Shown one piece after another: positions 1 through 10,385 of a stretch of 64,000 nucleotides of DNA. The notes under the pieces are model-generated. The model was given only the letters and a program-made list of their open reading frames with translations, did no database searches and was not told the DNA's origin. Position 1 is the stretch's first letter, and each line of letters opens with the position of its first letter. A program made the position numbers and the translations under genes. The stretch comes from Schistocephalus solidus (lineage: Eukaryota; Platyhelminthes; Cestoda; Diphyllobothriidea; Diphyllobothriidae), in the NCBI GenBank assembly GCA_017591395.1, contig WEDG01005062.1, forward strand, positions 1 to 64,000. Reading direction: 5' to 3'.

Positions 1-505
1 TTAAATATTAAGTGCAGGACATGGATTCAGGTGATTTGGACATGACTTATTAGGGTCAGATCCGAAATTTCAATGAACAATTGGGTCGAAGACAATCATT
101 CACTGTGGAATAATCACGTAATGCCCATTCTACATAGCAACGAGGGTTTCGGCTCCTCAGTGTGTCCCACAGAGTTCTCTATGCGGATTTTGGTATATGG
201 ACTCCAGAGAATAATCGGGTAAATAATTTCTGAAATATTAAGTTTAGGACATGGAGTCAGGTGATTCGGACATGCCTTATTAGGGTCAGATGCGAAATTT
301 CAATGAACAATTGGGTCGAAGACAATCAACCACTGTGGAATTACCACGTTATGCCCATTCTACAAACAAGTAGTACTACAAGTAGTATGAATCTTATATG
401 GCAAAGACGTTATACCGTACTCCCAACATAGATACTAGCTATAAGCCCAGACACGTGTTTTGCCGATTTTTCTGCTGCTGCGTGACGCAGCAACGAGGGG
501 TTCGG
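1..505 (-). mobile_element. RZ1 hammerhead retrozyme-like repeat, rearranged antisense copy
   Basis: This is the reverse complement of the RZ1 repeat at 7331-7842, in about 1.4 rearranged monomers. The motif atgcccattc recurs at 121 and 351, a spacing of 230 instead of the normal 356 bp, so about 126 bp is missing between the two passes. The two halves of the hammerhead are separated. The CTGAGGA plus GCCGA half lies near 138-168 (minus strand). The stem III half (ACACGTGT followed by C) lies near 450-460 but reads cAAA instead of GAAA. The copy is therefore predicted to be ribozyme-dead. Its right end runs into PLE copy A at the hexamer GGCTCC (504-509). The left end is cut by the window edge. 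Confidence 0.75.
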
Positions 506-1493
506 CTCCGATACGTAGATGACACATTCGTTATCATAAAGGCTTGTGACAAACGCAGAACTTTGTTTCAAATGGAGATATAGTGTCACGGAAATTTTAT
601 TCCTTGCCTTACATGCAAGGTGTTTCCGAAACAATCTGTCGACAATAAAGTCACTTTAACATCTCTGTCGCCCACAAGCCTGCGTCCTCCATAAACGCAA
701 CCCTATGCATAGTAATGGACCCCCTTCCAAAAGAACAATTAAGGAATGTCATTTACCGCATACATTGCGCCAACTGCCCTTCTGTTTACATTGGCCCTAC
801 AGGCCAACTTCTTGGGACTCGCATCAACGAACATAAGCTAGCCATTCGCCGACGTGACCCCCTCTCACTCATGTTTGCGCACTCCCTTGAGTGCCACCAT
901 CACTTCAATTAGGACGGTACCGAAGTGATCGCCATGGCCAACACCAAACAACCTCGAGAATTCCTCGAAGCTTGGCACTCTAGCACAACTAGCATTAACC
1001 ACCACGTTGTCTTAGATGCTCATTACGAAGGATTACGTGCACGATTTTCTAACGAGTGCCCACCTCCTAGAAACGACTCCTAATCCTTGCGGCTTTTAAT
1101 CTCACATTTCGCTAACCCCACCTCACACATGGTGAACCGCAATTAAACATTCCGACACCTCCAACCGACGCAGTGACCCCCATAAATCCAACCCGGATCC
1201 ATGTTCGATTATCTAGCCGGCCGTAGTTACTCGCCTCCCGCCTCCCCCTCCCGAACAAGCCAATGTAATTGTTCTCTCCTCACCTCCCCCGTCCCAAAAC
1301 ATGCCCCGATTAATGGTCCACCGACCACCCACGCACACCAGCTGTTTGTTTGTCACCATCTGTCCTGTCGCGCCACTTCACTTTCTCCTCTGTTCATTTC
1401 GTCTGACGAAGGTTTGGTGTCACCAACTTGAAAATTTCCGAGTACACCTCCATTTCCCAAAGAGCATTTTCCTTTTCATTATACTATCTCGGG
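504..1493 (+). mobile_element. Penelope-like element copy A (5'-truncated, internally deleted; GIY-YIG part retained)
   Basis: The copy starts inside the reverse transcriptase palm, with RYVDDTFVII encoded at about 511-540. It jumps at 548-550 (shared GAC) to the linker before the endonuclease, and relative to copy D about 355 bp are lost. The region 715-912 encodes the endonuclease start: VIYRI, then a CANC cysteine pair, VYIG, TRINEHKLAIRR and FAHSLEC. This is the GIY-YIG fold of PLE endonucleases, with the CxxC insertion between the GIY-like and YIG-like strands. A stop at 910-912 replaces a Trp codon seen in copy D. The same frame then continues (AREFLEAWHSS-like) to about 1145. The 3' region 1146-1493 is shared with copies C and D and contains a hammerhead-like motif. 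It passes directly into copy B, the head-to-tail arrangement typical of PLEs. Confidence 0.85.
1390..1450 (+). ncRNA. candidate hammerhead ribozyme in the PLE 5'/3' shared region (copy A/B junction)
   Basis: CTGACGA at 1403-1409 is followed by a hairpin (GGTTTGGTGTCACCAACTT; the TTGGTGTCACCAA part pairs) and GAAA at 1430-1433, the conserved hammerhead order. It lies about 60 bp upstream of the ATG that opens copy B. The TTCGT before the core can pair with a later ACGAG-like stretch in the better preserved copy D. Stem III is very short and ambiguous (AAATTT in copy D). PLEs are known to carry short-stem-III hammerheads in this position. Weaker than the RZ1 and RZ2 motifs. Confidence 0.45.
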
Positions 1494-3288
1494 ATGCAAA
1501 CCAACGCTGTTGTTCAAAATATTTATGGGCGTCAAACGCTTATCCTTACCAGACGTTTGGAGAAATTTGCACAGAGACAGGCGACGACTTACGAACAACT
1601 AAATTTCCTCCACCGCTGTCGCGATCGCGGTAGCCTTCCGAAGTTACTTCGATTCAAGCCCACTCTACCCAATGAGACTGGAAGACAACCTCGCACGCAA
1701 ATTTGGATTGTGCGTTTTGAGTGCTGTTATATCCGACGTCCACCATCGTATTTTGCCGCTTCGAAGCCACAATTGCCGACCTTAAAAACTGGTGCTTTTC
1801 ATGTCTACCCGGGAACCTATTCGACGAAGTACTACAAAGGATAATTGCCACAACCAAGGACGCCAGAATGAAGAAATGAGCAAACCTACAAGAGAAACTC
1901 AAATCTCTTCTCCGTTCTGCAAATGAAAACAGAATGCCGACGAGGGTTGTTAACCTTTCCAAAAGGAATCTAACATCCGCTGAAATAAACCTCCTATCTA
2001 ACGGAATAAAATTCAGCCATGCCGATGCTACACCGGCAAACTGCTGACCTCCACCGTCCCCGATGACATACGTGCTGACATACGTAACTGCGCCACTGGT
2101 CTCCTTCGGAAAAGGAAACGTCATCAAACCTTAGCAATTGAAGCAGCGAAGGGATTGAAATCACTGAAAAGAGATAAAAGTATAGTCATTGTGCCTGCAG
2201 ACAAAGGTGGCGCAACTGTTATCATGAAGAAAACCTACAACGACAACAAGGCAAACAAGATCTTCAATGACACGGAAGCGTACACCCCACTTGATGCGGA
2301 CCCAACGAACAAACAGGCAGCTGCTGTAAAGAAGAAAGTGAACGAACTTTCTCGATTGAACCTCATTAACCCCGAGGACTCCAGATTTATGACCCTCAGT
2401 GACCCCCGTATCGCACATGCATATGGCCTTCCAAAGGTGCACAACCCAGATGCACAATTGATGATCATAGTACCGCTTATTGGATCTCCGATATACAATC
2501 TTGCCAAATGGCTTTACAGGAAACCAAAGCACCTCAGTGATGGATCACAATACAACGTAAGAAACTCGCAGGCATTCCTACAGAAAATTCAAGGAGTTCA
2601 AGTAATTCCTGACGAATTTATTGTATCGTTCGACGTTGTTTCTCTGTTTTCCTCTATACCGCATGACTTGACCATTGACAGCATAGATCGATGTCTAGAT
2701 GAAAATCCTATCGGCATTCCAAAGCAGCAAGTTTCAGACATGCTTAAGCTCTGCCTGAAGAACTTATTGTCAATTCGATGGCAAATGCTATGAACAAGTT
2801 AAGGGACACCCCAATGGGCTCTCGAATATCGGGGCTACTTGCCGAATTAAACTATACATCGACTAGAAGATGGGGACTTTAAAACGTTTCAAACCAAAGA
2901 TGTGGCTCCGCTACGTAGATGACACATTCGTTATCATAAAGACTTATGACGTCGAGCAATTGCACCAGAGTTTGAATGGGGTCTTGCCGACTCTAAAATT
3001 TACACGCGAAGCTCCAACAAGAGATACACAACTATTCCTATACGTGAACACACAACGACTCAGTGATGGTGGACTCGCAGCAAGCGTCCACCGAAAGGAC
3101 TCTACTGCAGAAATCGTGGTGTACTATGCAAGTAACCACCCTGCGGCCCACAAAAGAAGCTGTGTTTGCACCCTTTTCCATCGGGCCTTTCGCTATTTCA
3201 GCAGCGATGACCTTCTTACGAAAAAACTATCGTATTTTGTATCAGTTCTTCCGGTCCAATGGATACCCAACGAGCTTCGGGAAAAATT
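1494..3288 (+). mobile_element. Penelope-like element copy B (RT part, frameshifted, 3'-truncated)
   Basis: The copy opens at an ATG at 1494. The first part encodes a PLE-like N-terminus (LEKFAQRQATTYEQLNFLH). A one-base insertion relative to copy D near 1690 and others nearby break the frame. The RT core runs in one frame at 2155-2793 (SLKRDKSIVIVPADKGGATVI, then PKVHNP, SFDVVSLFSSIPHDLTI) and in another at 2870-3290 (KMWLRYVDDTFVIIKTYD with the catalytic YVDD, then SNHPAAHKRSC and FRYFSSDDLL). Homology to copy D ends at about 3288, before the GIY-YIG domain. It is not translatable as one protein. At the Cys codon after HKRS the copy is intact, where C and D have a stop. Confidence 0.85.
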
Positions 3289-6200
3289 ATTAATCGTACT
3301 AGACGATATGAATATGCATTTATTAATGTGTAATACTCTACCTATGCTCATATTTTTGGTGTAAACATCACATTTTTTCATACAGGACTAATACTCTATT
3401 TAATTTTTTAAAGCATGTGCTATTAATAAAGACCCAGTTCTAACGGGCATTCCCAATGAATAATTCCAGTTCCGTTGAAACTATTTTCTAAGATAATCGG
3501 CGGTATCTCGTCAACCTGCACTTCTGTGCATAGGGAAAATAACGGACGGTAAAATAGGAAATACAGAAGTGGTAAGAGCATTTCGTTGATAGGTTTTTCA
3601 TACGTAGCTGTGCTGTTTTAGCATTAACCCATCGATGAAGCCCCATTTACTCGTTTTCATCTAATTACTGCCGTGACTATCCACTTGATGGTCTACTTAG
3701 GCCGATTGCCTTGCAAATCGACGCCATTTTTGGCAAACTCACTTGCCATTCTAAACCTGGATGGTTCCGCATGTTGGAAAAATTACAACAGCGGATCATT
3801 GAGTATGCCAGCGGTCACTAGTAACAGAACGCTCAGTTAAGCGGCAACGGTAGCGATAAACATTCCTCCGTTGTTCAAAAAGCCTCACTCACTGGAAATT
3901 GGCAAAAAAGGAAGCCAATTCAGGGTTGCCCTCGACTGATCCCATTAGCGGAGAGGCATACAGCCTCTCGCTCTCTCGTGTGGCTATTTCCCTATTCTGT
4001 CCATCTAGAAGCAGCGACTTCTAATTCCCACCTGGTCGGACGGCCCCAGCGGACCAATGTCTTGTGCACTTTGATGCTTGCCGCATTGAACCCAAAAATT
4101 TCTTGTGTGGATTCGGTTTAAAACGCCAGGAGAGCAAATAGCCTTTAAAAACATGCGAAACGTGCAAGGATGTTCCCATAAAACCGCAGGAATCGTGAAA
4201 AACTCTTCAAGTAGGGAAACATGCGCAGACGTGTTTAGGGATCAAGAAGGAAGATCCTTAAGCAAGTAAACCCAAACTATGACAGCAGTGAGTGGATTTT
4301 CTTGGTCATTAGGCGAACAGGCCGCATACACTGGCACGAAAGACCTAGGCATTTTAACAAGTTGGCTACCCACTGGACATTTAGTCAATATTATTAAAAG
4401 ATTCACCTATCTGTTTTCTATGCATTTGCAAATCTACATCAAATATTAAGTCGTGCATTCAGTTTACAGTAACATACATATTTTTTCGAATGTTTCTACG
4501 GCAAAAATGGAACCTTTCACTAAAAGAGTGCGTGCTAATGAGATGTTTAGGACCATAGTATTCCGCTCAAGTAGCATAGTATTTGTTCAATATTTTGAGG
4601 TCGCTGTTAAAAACGCAATACAACCCATATCCATTGCATAGTCTAATGAGCTAATTGGGGCACATATGTGGTGAGCGAAACGAAATCACGAAAAAAAATC
4701 GACGGGGGACGTGCTGCTTGCGGCCGGAAACACCATATGGCGAGTAAAACGAATGATGGGTTTTCAATTTTTCAGAAAATGAAAAAGTGTTTTATAATCG
4801 GAAGTCAATTTCCTTCAAGTAGAAATTATAAGAACATGTGATTTACTCAAAAGACTTTCAACCAATTCACGTTTGCCCTTGTGTTCTATAAAATGCTTTC
4901 GTTTTGGGTTAGGAAAATTGGGTTTAAAATTAATCCTAAGTAAGGAGCCGCGTTATGCGCCAACGATGTTTCAAGGCGGCGAGGAAAACGTGAATGTAAA
5001 AGGTGCCATTATAACATGACTGCAATACCGTAATATTACGCTGTGTTATACTCAATACTAAGACCACACCCAAAGTTCTCGTTGGTGTTTCAGGACATAG
5101 TCCAAACACTTAGTATGAAATGAAACCCAATCTGAGGTGACAGAGCATGACAGTTGGCGAAGCACTGATGAAGTTCATTTCAGTGGCGTGCTTATAATCC
5201 ATCCGTCTGTGATCCAGCTGCACTGTGTGCGAACGCATGTTTGCGATTGCAGGCCCAGCTAGTAGTCAGGGTTATGATTGGTGAGTGAAGACAGAATCAG
5301 CCCGAAACAATCCCTCTCAATCTGCCCGTATTTTCTGCTGTCCCTCCTCTCTGCATTGATAAATTGGCTGTTTGTTGCCTGTTCATGATCTTTGCCACCT
5401 ACACGGTGCTTGTTCGCTTCGGGAAGCACATTGGTCAGTGTGCAGCCATTGATACATGAATAAATACCTGATCTGCAACGATAGATGGTAACAGGTTCTG
5501 AGGCGTTCATGAACTTCGGTTCCATGAAGTGCTTATGACCGGTCCGCTAGACCCAGTGAATGGACCATCTACGCTGAACACGATCACTTGTTAAGGCTTA
5601 TTTTTCCCACTGGTGGTTAGAGTCATGTTTGGCCGAAGGACGGTCGATTAACCCCTAAATAGGTATATATCAATCCATATCCATTCCCTATCATTGTCCC
5701 TTCAAACAATCATTAATAGACATCATTAATACTTGCACTCACTTTGATCTTTCGGTAAAGTTCAACCAACTTTCTGCAATGTTTCTGCTAAGCACATAAC
5801 TTACTTACATAGGATTGCAATATGCATTACCCCGCTTCATAATCCAAGCTATTTAAACACCGTCAGAAGTATGCCAATTGAACTTGATTCTAGCCTTTTA
5901 GGTGCAAAAACGGAACCGTAAAAATAACTACTTAATCAGTATGTATTTTTCTTATTGAATTTCGATGGTTTTTGTAAATTCAAAAATACTTTATGCAGAA
6001 AATTCACAAAAGTATCCTTTCGTGTGGTCAAGTTATATCAAATAACGTCTTGCTAAATTAACTTTTCTTGAAGATAGGATATCTTTTGTTAGAAATGTAT
6101 TTTCTTATTATGTCCACTTATAAAGCATCCCATCTGTCTGTTTATTAGTGCTGCTTTTATGTTACACAACAATGTTCCCAGCCATTGAAACATTTTGTGA

Positions 6201-7281
6201 GCACCATGTCACATCTTTCGGATTGCATTAAAAAAATTTTGTTTTTTGACTTTGGCAGGATGTATAAGGCACAAAGCATTTAACTCTGAATGTAAGAGTA
6301 ACGATAGGTGGGTTTAAAAGTTCATTGGCAAATTAAAATGTATTTTAAAACTAAAAAAACTCCTTGTATTAAGTCAAAATTTCAAAAATCAATAAAAAAC
6401 ATTCATCCAAATTAAGTAGTCATTTTTTCAGAGATAACTGTTTGCAGAGGGGACGGAAAAACGTTCATGCACTAGTGGGTATCCTGAAATGACTGGTTTA
6501 TATTTTGAAATTATACTATAGGATAATTAATATTATAAGATAGCTTAAGTATTCTTTTTCAAATTAAAAAAAAACGAATTTTCAAGATTCAGCTTAACTG
6601 TTTCGAGAAAGCACATATTCTGCATATGTATTTAAACATCGAATTCGAAAAATGTAGATAGAAATGAATCAAGTGATGTAGAAATTTACTAGATTTACTG
6701 GGTAAATTTTTGAAGCTGGTGCCACAATATTTCCTCAACGAATAGAAGATGTAAAAAAACATTAAACCTGACAAATTTGCGAATTACATATACATAGATA
6801 CCCCATTGATATATGCTTCGGTTTAATGCATTTATTCCAGAAAATCTCAGTGACAAGGATGTAGGTTTTCACCCATGCAAAAATGTGTTCTGCGTTCACT
6901 GTGTCCATGACTACCTGGAATAAGGGGTTTCAGCTCTTCAACACTAATTGAAGTTCATGCATACGACTGGGGAGAGATTTACCGGATTGGCCACATCAAA
7001 GTCATCAAAACTGGTATAAGTTATTTAGTAGATTATTTCTGTTCTTTTGATTATAACCAACCCTGAGGTTAGTGTTTAGGCACAGGGTGTGCAATGTTGT
7101 TGTTGATTTACATACTATGTGTATCTGTTTTTTGAGCTGTCTTTCAATGAACTCGCACAAAATCTTTATAACAGAGTTGATTTTGATAACCACTTTCCGA
7201 AATTCCCGGAAATTGCGTTTTAATCGAAATTTTGATACCACACACCAAAAGGGACAATGTCAGGTGGTTATCCCTTCTGGG
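3289..7281. other. AT-rich sequence without a recognisable gene
   Basis: I see no gene here. Short open frames (for example 4453-4641 and 5259-5525) lack recognisable motifs or convincing splice signals. A GC-richer patch around 5150-5640 stands out from its AT-rich flanks and may be an old repeat, but I found no second copy in the window. Confidence 0.5.
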
Positions 7282-7286
7282 ATATA

Positions 7287-7330
<44 letters not shown>
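7282..7330. repeat. (TA)n microsatellite, left flank of RZ1
   Basis: Nearly pure TA dinucleotide tract of about 49 bp. It ends exactly where RZ1 starts (CTTGTTTGTAG). Confidence 0.95.
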
Positions 7331-7331
<1 letters not shown>

Positions 7332-7840
7332 TTGTTTGTAGAATGGGCATTACGTGGTTATTCCACAGTGGTTGATTGTCTTCGACCCAAATGTTCATTG
7401 AAATTTCGGTCTGACCCGAAAAAGTCATGTCCGAAGCACCTGACTCCATGTCCTGCACTTAATAATTTCCAGAAATTATTTTACCCGATTATTCTCTGGA
7501 GTCCATATACCAGAAACCGCATAGAGAACGCTGGGGACCCACTGAGGAGCCGAACCCCTCGTTGCTGTGTGTCACACAGCAGCAGAAACATCGGCGAAAC
7601 ACGTGTCTGGGCTTTTAGCTAGTATCTATGTCGGAAGTACGGTATAACGTCTTTGCCATATAAGATTCATACTACTTGTAGTACTACTTGTTTGTAGAAT
7701 GGGCATTACGTGGTTATTCCACAGTGGTTGATTGTCTTCGACCCAAATGTTCATTGAAATTTCGGGTCTGACCCTAAAAAGTCATGTCCGAAGCACCTGA
7801 CTCCATGTCCTGCACTTAATAATTTCAGAAATTATTTACC

Positions 7841-7842
<2 letters not shown>
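7331..7842 (+). mobile_element. RZ1 hammerhead retrozyme-like repeat, about 1.4 monomers between (TA)n tracts
   Basis: The sequence gaatgggcat recurs at 7341 and 7697, giving a 356-bp monomer followed by about 150 bp of a second monomer. The second is cut where the first reads TTACCCGATTATTC and this one passes into (TA)n. The first monomer contains one complete-looking type I hammerhead (7530-7620). There is no coding capacity and no Pol III box that I recognise. A short direct-repeat unit of a few hundred bp with one HHR per monomer and no ORF is the defining layout of retrozymes, non-autonomous elements thought to move through circular RNA. The antisense copy at 1-505 shows it is dispersed. 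Confidence 0.75.
7530..7620 (+). ncRNA. type I hammerhead ribozyme of RZ1
   Basis: Every core element is present in order. The stem I 5' strand GCTGGGGACCCA (7530-7541) pairs with TGGGCTTTTAGC (7608-7619): CCCA/TGGG, one A-C mismatch, four G-U wobbles, then GCT/AGC. The core CTGAGGA is at 7542-7548 (CUGANGA). Stem II is GCCGA (7549-7553) with TCGGC (7591-7595), perfect, enclosing a long loop with its own hairpin (GCTGTGTG/CACACAGC). GAA is at 7596-7598. Stem III is the palindrome ACACGTGT at 7599-7606, then C at 7607 as H17 in a GTC triplet. The predicted cut is between 7607 and 7608. Stem III has no real loop, so the active form may be a dimer. Confidence 0.85.

Positions 7843-7892
<50 letters not shown>
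7843..7892. repeat. (TA)n microsatellite, right flank of RZ1
   Basis: Pure TA/AT tract of about 50 bp replacing the continuation of the second RZ1 monomer. Confidence 0.95.
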
Positions 7893-7896
<4 letters not shown>

Positions 7897-8039
7897 ACCG
7901 CTCGTATCAGATCAGAGACATCTTACTCTCCCAAGGTTAAGGTCGTTATTTCTGGACCATAACATTTGCCTGTCTTACCGTTGCAAATCATGGCTCAACG
8001 TTCTCCGCTGCTAGCTGCGTCTGAGCAACATCTCTGTCT

Positions 8040-8200
8040 TCGAAATGTGCAGAACAGACGGTACAATAATGAATAGGAAGATGGGAATGGCATTGTGGTT
8101 ATTTGGCCGTCGTCAGTCTACCGTGTCCAGTCGCAGGCTTTTTGGTGCCCGGGTTTAAACCCGGTTCCTTTCTCATTTGCTCTGCCATTGTCCTTTTAGT
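8040..8200 (-). repeat. strongly diverged RZ2/SINE relic
   Basis: Read on the minus strand it gives GACTGACGACGGCC, then AATAACC and a GCCATTCCCATC tail, lining up with the RZ2 hammerhead region (GACTGGCTGATGACGGCT ... GCCATTCCGGTC). A GGTTTAAACCC box lies where the RZ2 B box would be. Very old copy; the call is tentative. Confidence 0.4.
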
Positions 8201-8915
8201 TGGGATCAGGAATCTTCACTGCAACCAAAGATCTAGGGTGTTAGATCCCAGGTGCTCCTCACATATGACAAAAGTGTTAACCTCATTGTCAACCAAAGTG
8301 CCAGTGAGAAATTCTGACAGCGGTTTCGGCACAGTCTCCGCTACAGGACGCGACTGTGTAGCATTCGGATCACCTGTAGACTCCCTCCTACCTTTGTCCG
8401 CTTTCTGGTTGTTAAATTCCAAATAACTACTTCGCTCTTTATGGCCAGTAGCGAAATTACTGGACATGAATTAGGCAGGTTCACCTGGGTGCTTATTTGA
8501 AAAAAAACAGGTTAAATCGAGAAAATGCAAACAAATTTTTAGGCATGGACTGCAATGCAGCATATTGTAGAAACTTTGCTTCTACGAAGATATATGGAAG
8601 CAGAGAAAGGAGTTTCACAAATTGCAAGCATTGATACATGCCCCGGCCTCAAAGCACTTCTGCACTTTCACAAAACTGACATTTTCTCCGAATGTCTGAG
8701 GCTGTTCTTAAATTATCTCACCGTACAATAGAACGATTCATCCATCCATCGGCTTTTTATCCGCAAAACGCCGATGGAAAGGTGAAATATTTGCTGCAAA
8801 ATTAAACAGAGTGACGGCATAAAGCGACCGATGTTTGGCACTAACACGTCTGGAAAGCCTATTTTCTCAAATAATTTTTGTACTTCTGGCGACGGCGTAC
8901 AACGTAGTGTCCAAA
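8201..8915. other. no recognisable gene
   Basis: Overlapping open frames on both strands at 8103-8467 are incompatible with each other and carry no motif I recognise. I see nothing else in this stretch. Confidence 0.4.
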
Positions 8916-8920
8916 CTATA

Positions 8921-9080
8921 CTGTAAGGAATGGACAGATAACATTTCCAGCAATGACAAAGAAGACTGCAATAGACGTCATCAGGCAGTCATACCCAACC
9001 CAGACGATGCACTCTCCAAGATTCGAACCCGTAACCTGTTGATCAGGAGTAAAACGCTCTAACCATTGAGCCACGTTAGA
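8921..9080 (-). repeat. RZ2-family tRNA-derived SINE, diverged
   Basis: On the minus strand the A-box region (cgtggctcaatgg, from 9075) is followed by a B-box match GGGTTCGAATC (9030-9020), then a TGGGTATGACTGCCTGATGACG block with the hammerhead core CTGATGA (8984-8978). The GAAA half of the ribozyme is not recognisable. It is a single dispersed copy. Confidence 0.75.
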
Positions 9081-9780
9081 AAGGAGTGAGCGTTCGTCAC
9101 CGAACGATAGTAGTGACTGTTTCTTTCACAGTGAAATGCATGGAGTTTAAGGTTCTTTTTGCTTTCAGTACACACCCACGTGGCAGTTCACCCGCGGGAA
9201 GTATTGATGCTTACCCTGTGTTCCGCAGAATTAAGGCCGCAGACACGGTGACTGGAGCACAAATTTGTACTGTTCTCTGTTCTTTCGCATCCACCTGCGC
9301 CCGCTGCCATGAGAGGGTCAAAGAGACAGAAGGTGAAATCCTGCGCAGTGGCTGTTAAATCTAAACAGCCAATCTACGCGTACCAAACACACACCGAATC
9401 CGTGTACAATGGATTGGGATTGCTATCAATAAGAACGGGCGGATCCTAACTGTGTGACTCCTATGTTCTAACGGAGGACCACGTCAACCCATCGACTGAC
9501 CACCTTCCAGGCCATGGTGGCTTTTAACACACCACAATAGTTAAAGAGCGCATCAGATTGGCTGGAGTGAGGAATACTTGCCGAGTGCATTTGGAATGGT
9601 GAATCGCTCTTCCGTCGTCCACGTAACAGGCTTTCAGCTTTTTAGATGGCAATGGAATTCAAGTAACTTTCGCACACGCCCTAGCAGCAGGTGCTAATCC
9701 TTGTTCATTGTCTCGCCAGATCCTCCCTAAGATATAGCAAACCTCAAGTGACCTTCCCAAAATCAACCAGTGAACTCATC
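9081..9780. other. no recognisable gene
   Basis: The open frame 9086-9358 (90 codons) has no motif I recognise. I see no repeat shared with the rest of the window. Confidence 0.4.
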
Positions 9781-9839
9781 TCTGCCTCCAATCTGCTAAC
9801 CCAGCCTTGTGCAATCCTAATCAATCACCATCCGCCTTC

Positions 9840-10040
9840 TCCTGCAACATGAGCAACACTAATTTATCTCGCCTCCCCGTCGTGTCCCACCACGCGCAAT
9901 CCAGCCCACAAACTACCCGTAATTGTGTGATCAGCCACTCACACCAGTTGTTTGTCTGTCGTCAACCGATCTAGTCCGATTAACTAACATTCGTCACTGT
10001 TCATTTCGTTTGATGATGGGTTGGTGTCATCAGCTAGGAC
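9840..10040 (+). mobile_element. diverged 3' end of a Penelope-like element
   Basis: The stretch ACACCAGTTGTTTGTCTGTC followed by TGTTCATTTCGTTTGATGATGGGTTGGTGTCA aligns with the 3' region of copies A, C and D (ACACCAGCTGTTTGTTTGTC and TTCATTTCGTCTGACGACGG). The hammerhead-like motif is degraded (TTGATGA, no GAAA in place). This is an older PLE of the same type. Confidence 0.6.
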
Positions 10041-10378
10041 CTTTTAAAAAACAATTTGATTTTTCGAAGAGTTACAAAAATTCAAAAAGAATATCAAAAA
10101 CAATAAGGGAACACTTCACGGTACGGCTGAGAAAAAGCGAAGTTAAAAGCATAAACAGCGCTATTCTCGCACACATGGTTGATTCCGGGCACTATGGGAC
10201 CCTAAGGAAAGCCTTGCGTGTGCTTTATAAGGTGCCACCAAATTACTCCAAGTTACTGGGTCAGCGACTGCTAGCAGCAGCAGAAACCACAGCCATTTGG
10301 TCAAGAAAACCTGTCTTGTGCGCACAAAAGAACCTGCTACAAGCTCCGCCCTTCGCATATCAAACGACGGCTTAACTA
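10041..10378 (+). pseudogene. GIY-YIG endonuclease C-terminal fragment of another PLE lineage
   Basis: The frame at about 10090-10375 reads TIREHFTVRLRKSEVKSI, then AHMVDSGHYG, VLYKVPPNYSKLL and CAQKN. An R-x-x-EH segment followed by a H-x3-(T/S)GH segment is typical of GIY-YIG endonucleases in PLEs. The text differs from the A-D family (TRINEHKLAIRRRDP), so a second lineage is likely. The GIY/YIG strands and the whole RT are missing. It directly follows the degraded 3' end at 9840-10040, which points to nested or tandem insertion. Family assignment is from motif memory and is moderate. Confidence 0.5.
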
Positions 10379-10385
10379 CATGCAC

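Noticed and set aside
1201..1431. Separate protein encoded after the PLE endonuclease (reads GRSYSPPASPS...)
   Set aside because: The frame relative to the endonuclease differs between copies A and D and several frames are open at once. The region is the PLE 3'/5' shared region with the hammerhead-like motif.
5165..5200. CTGATGA near 5165 as a hammerhead
   Set aside because: No GAAA at the right distance and no stem II or stem I pairing.
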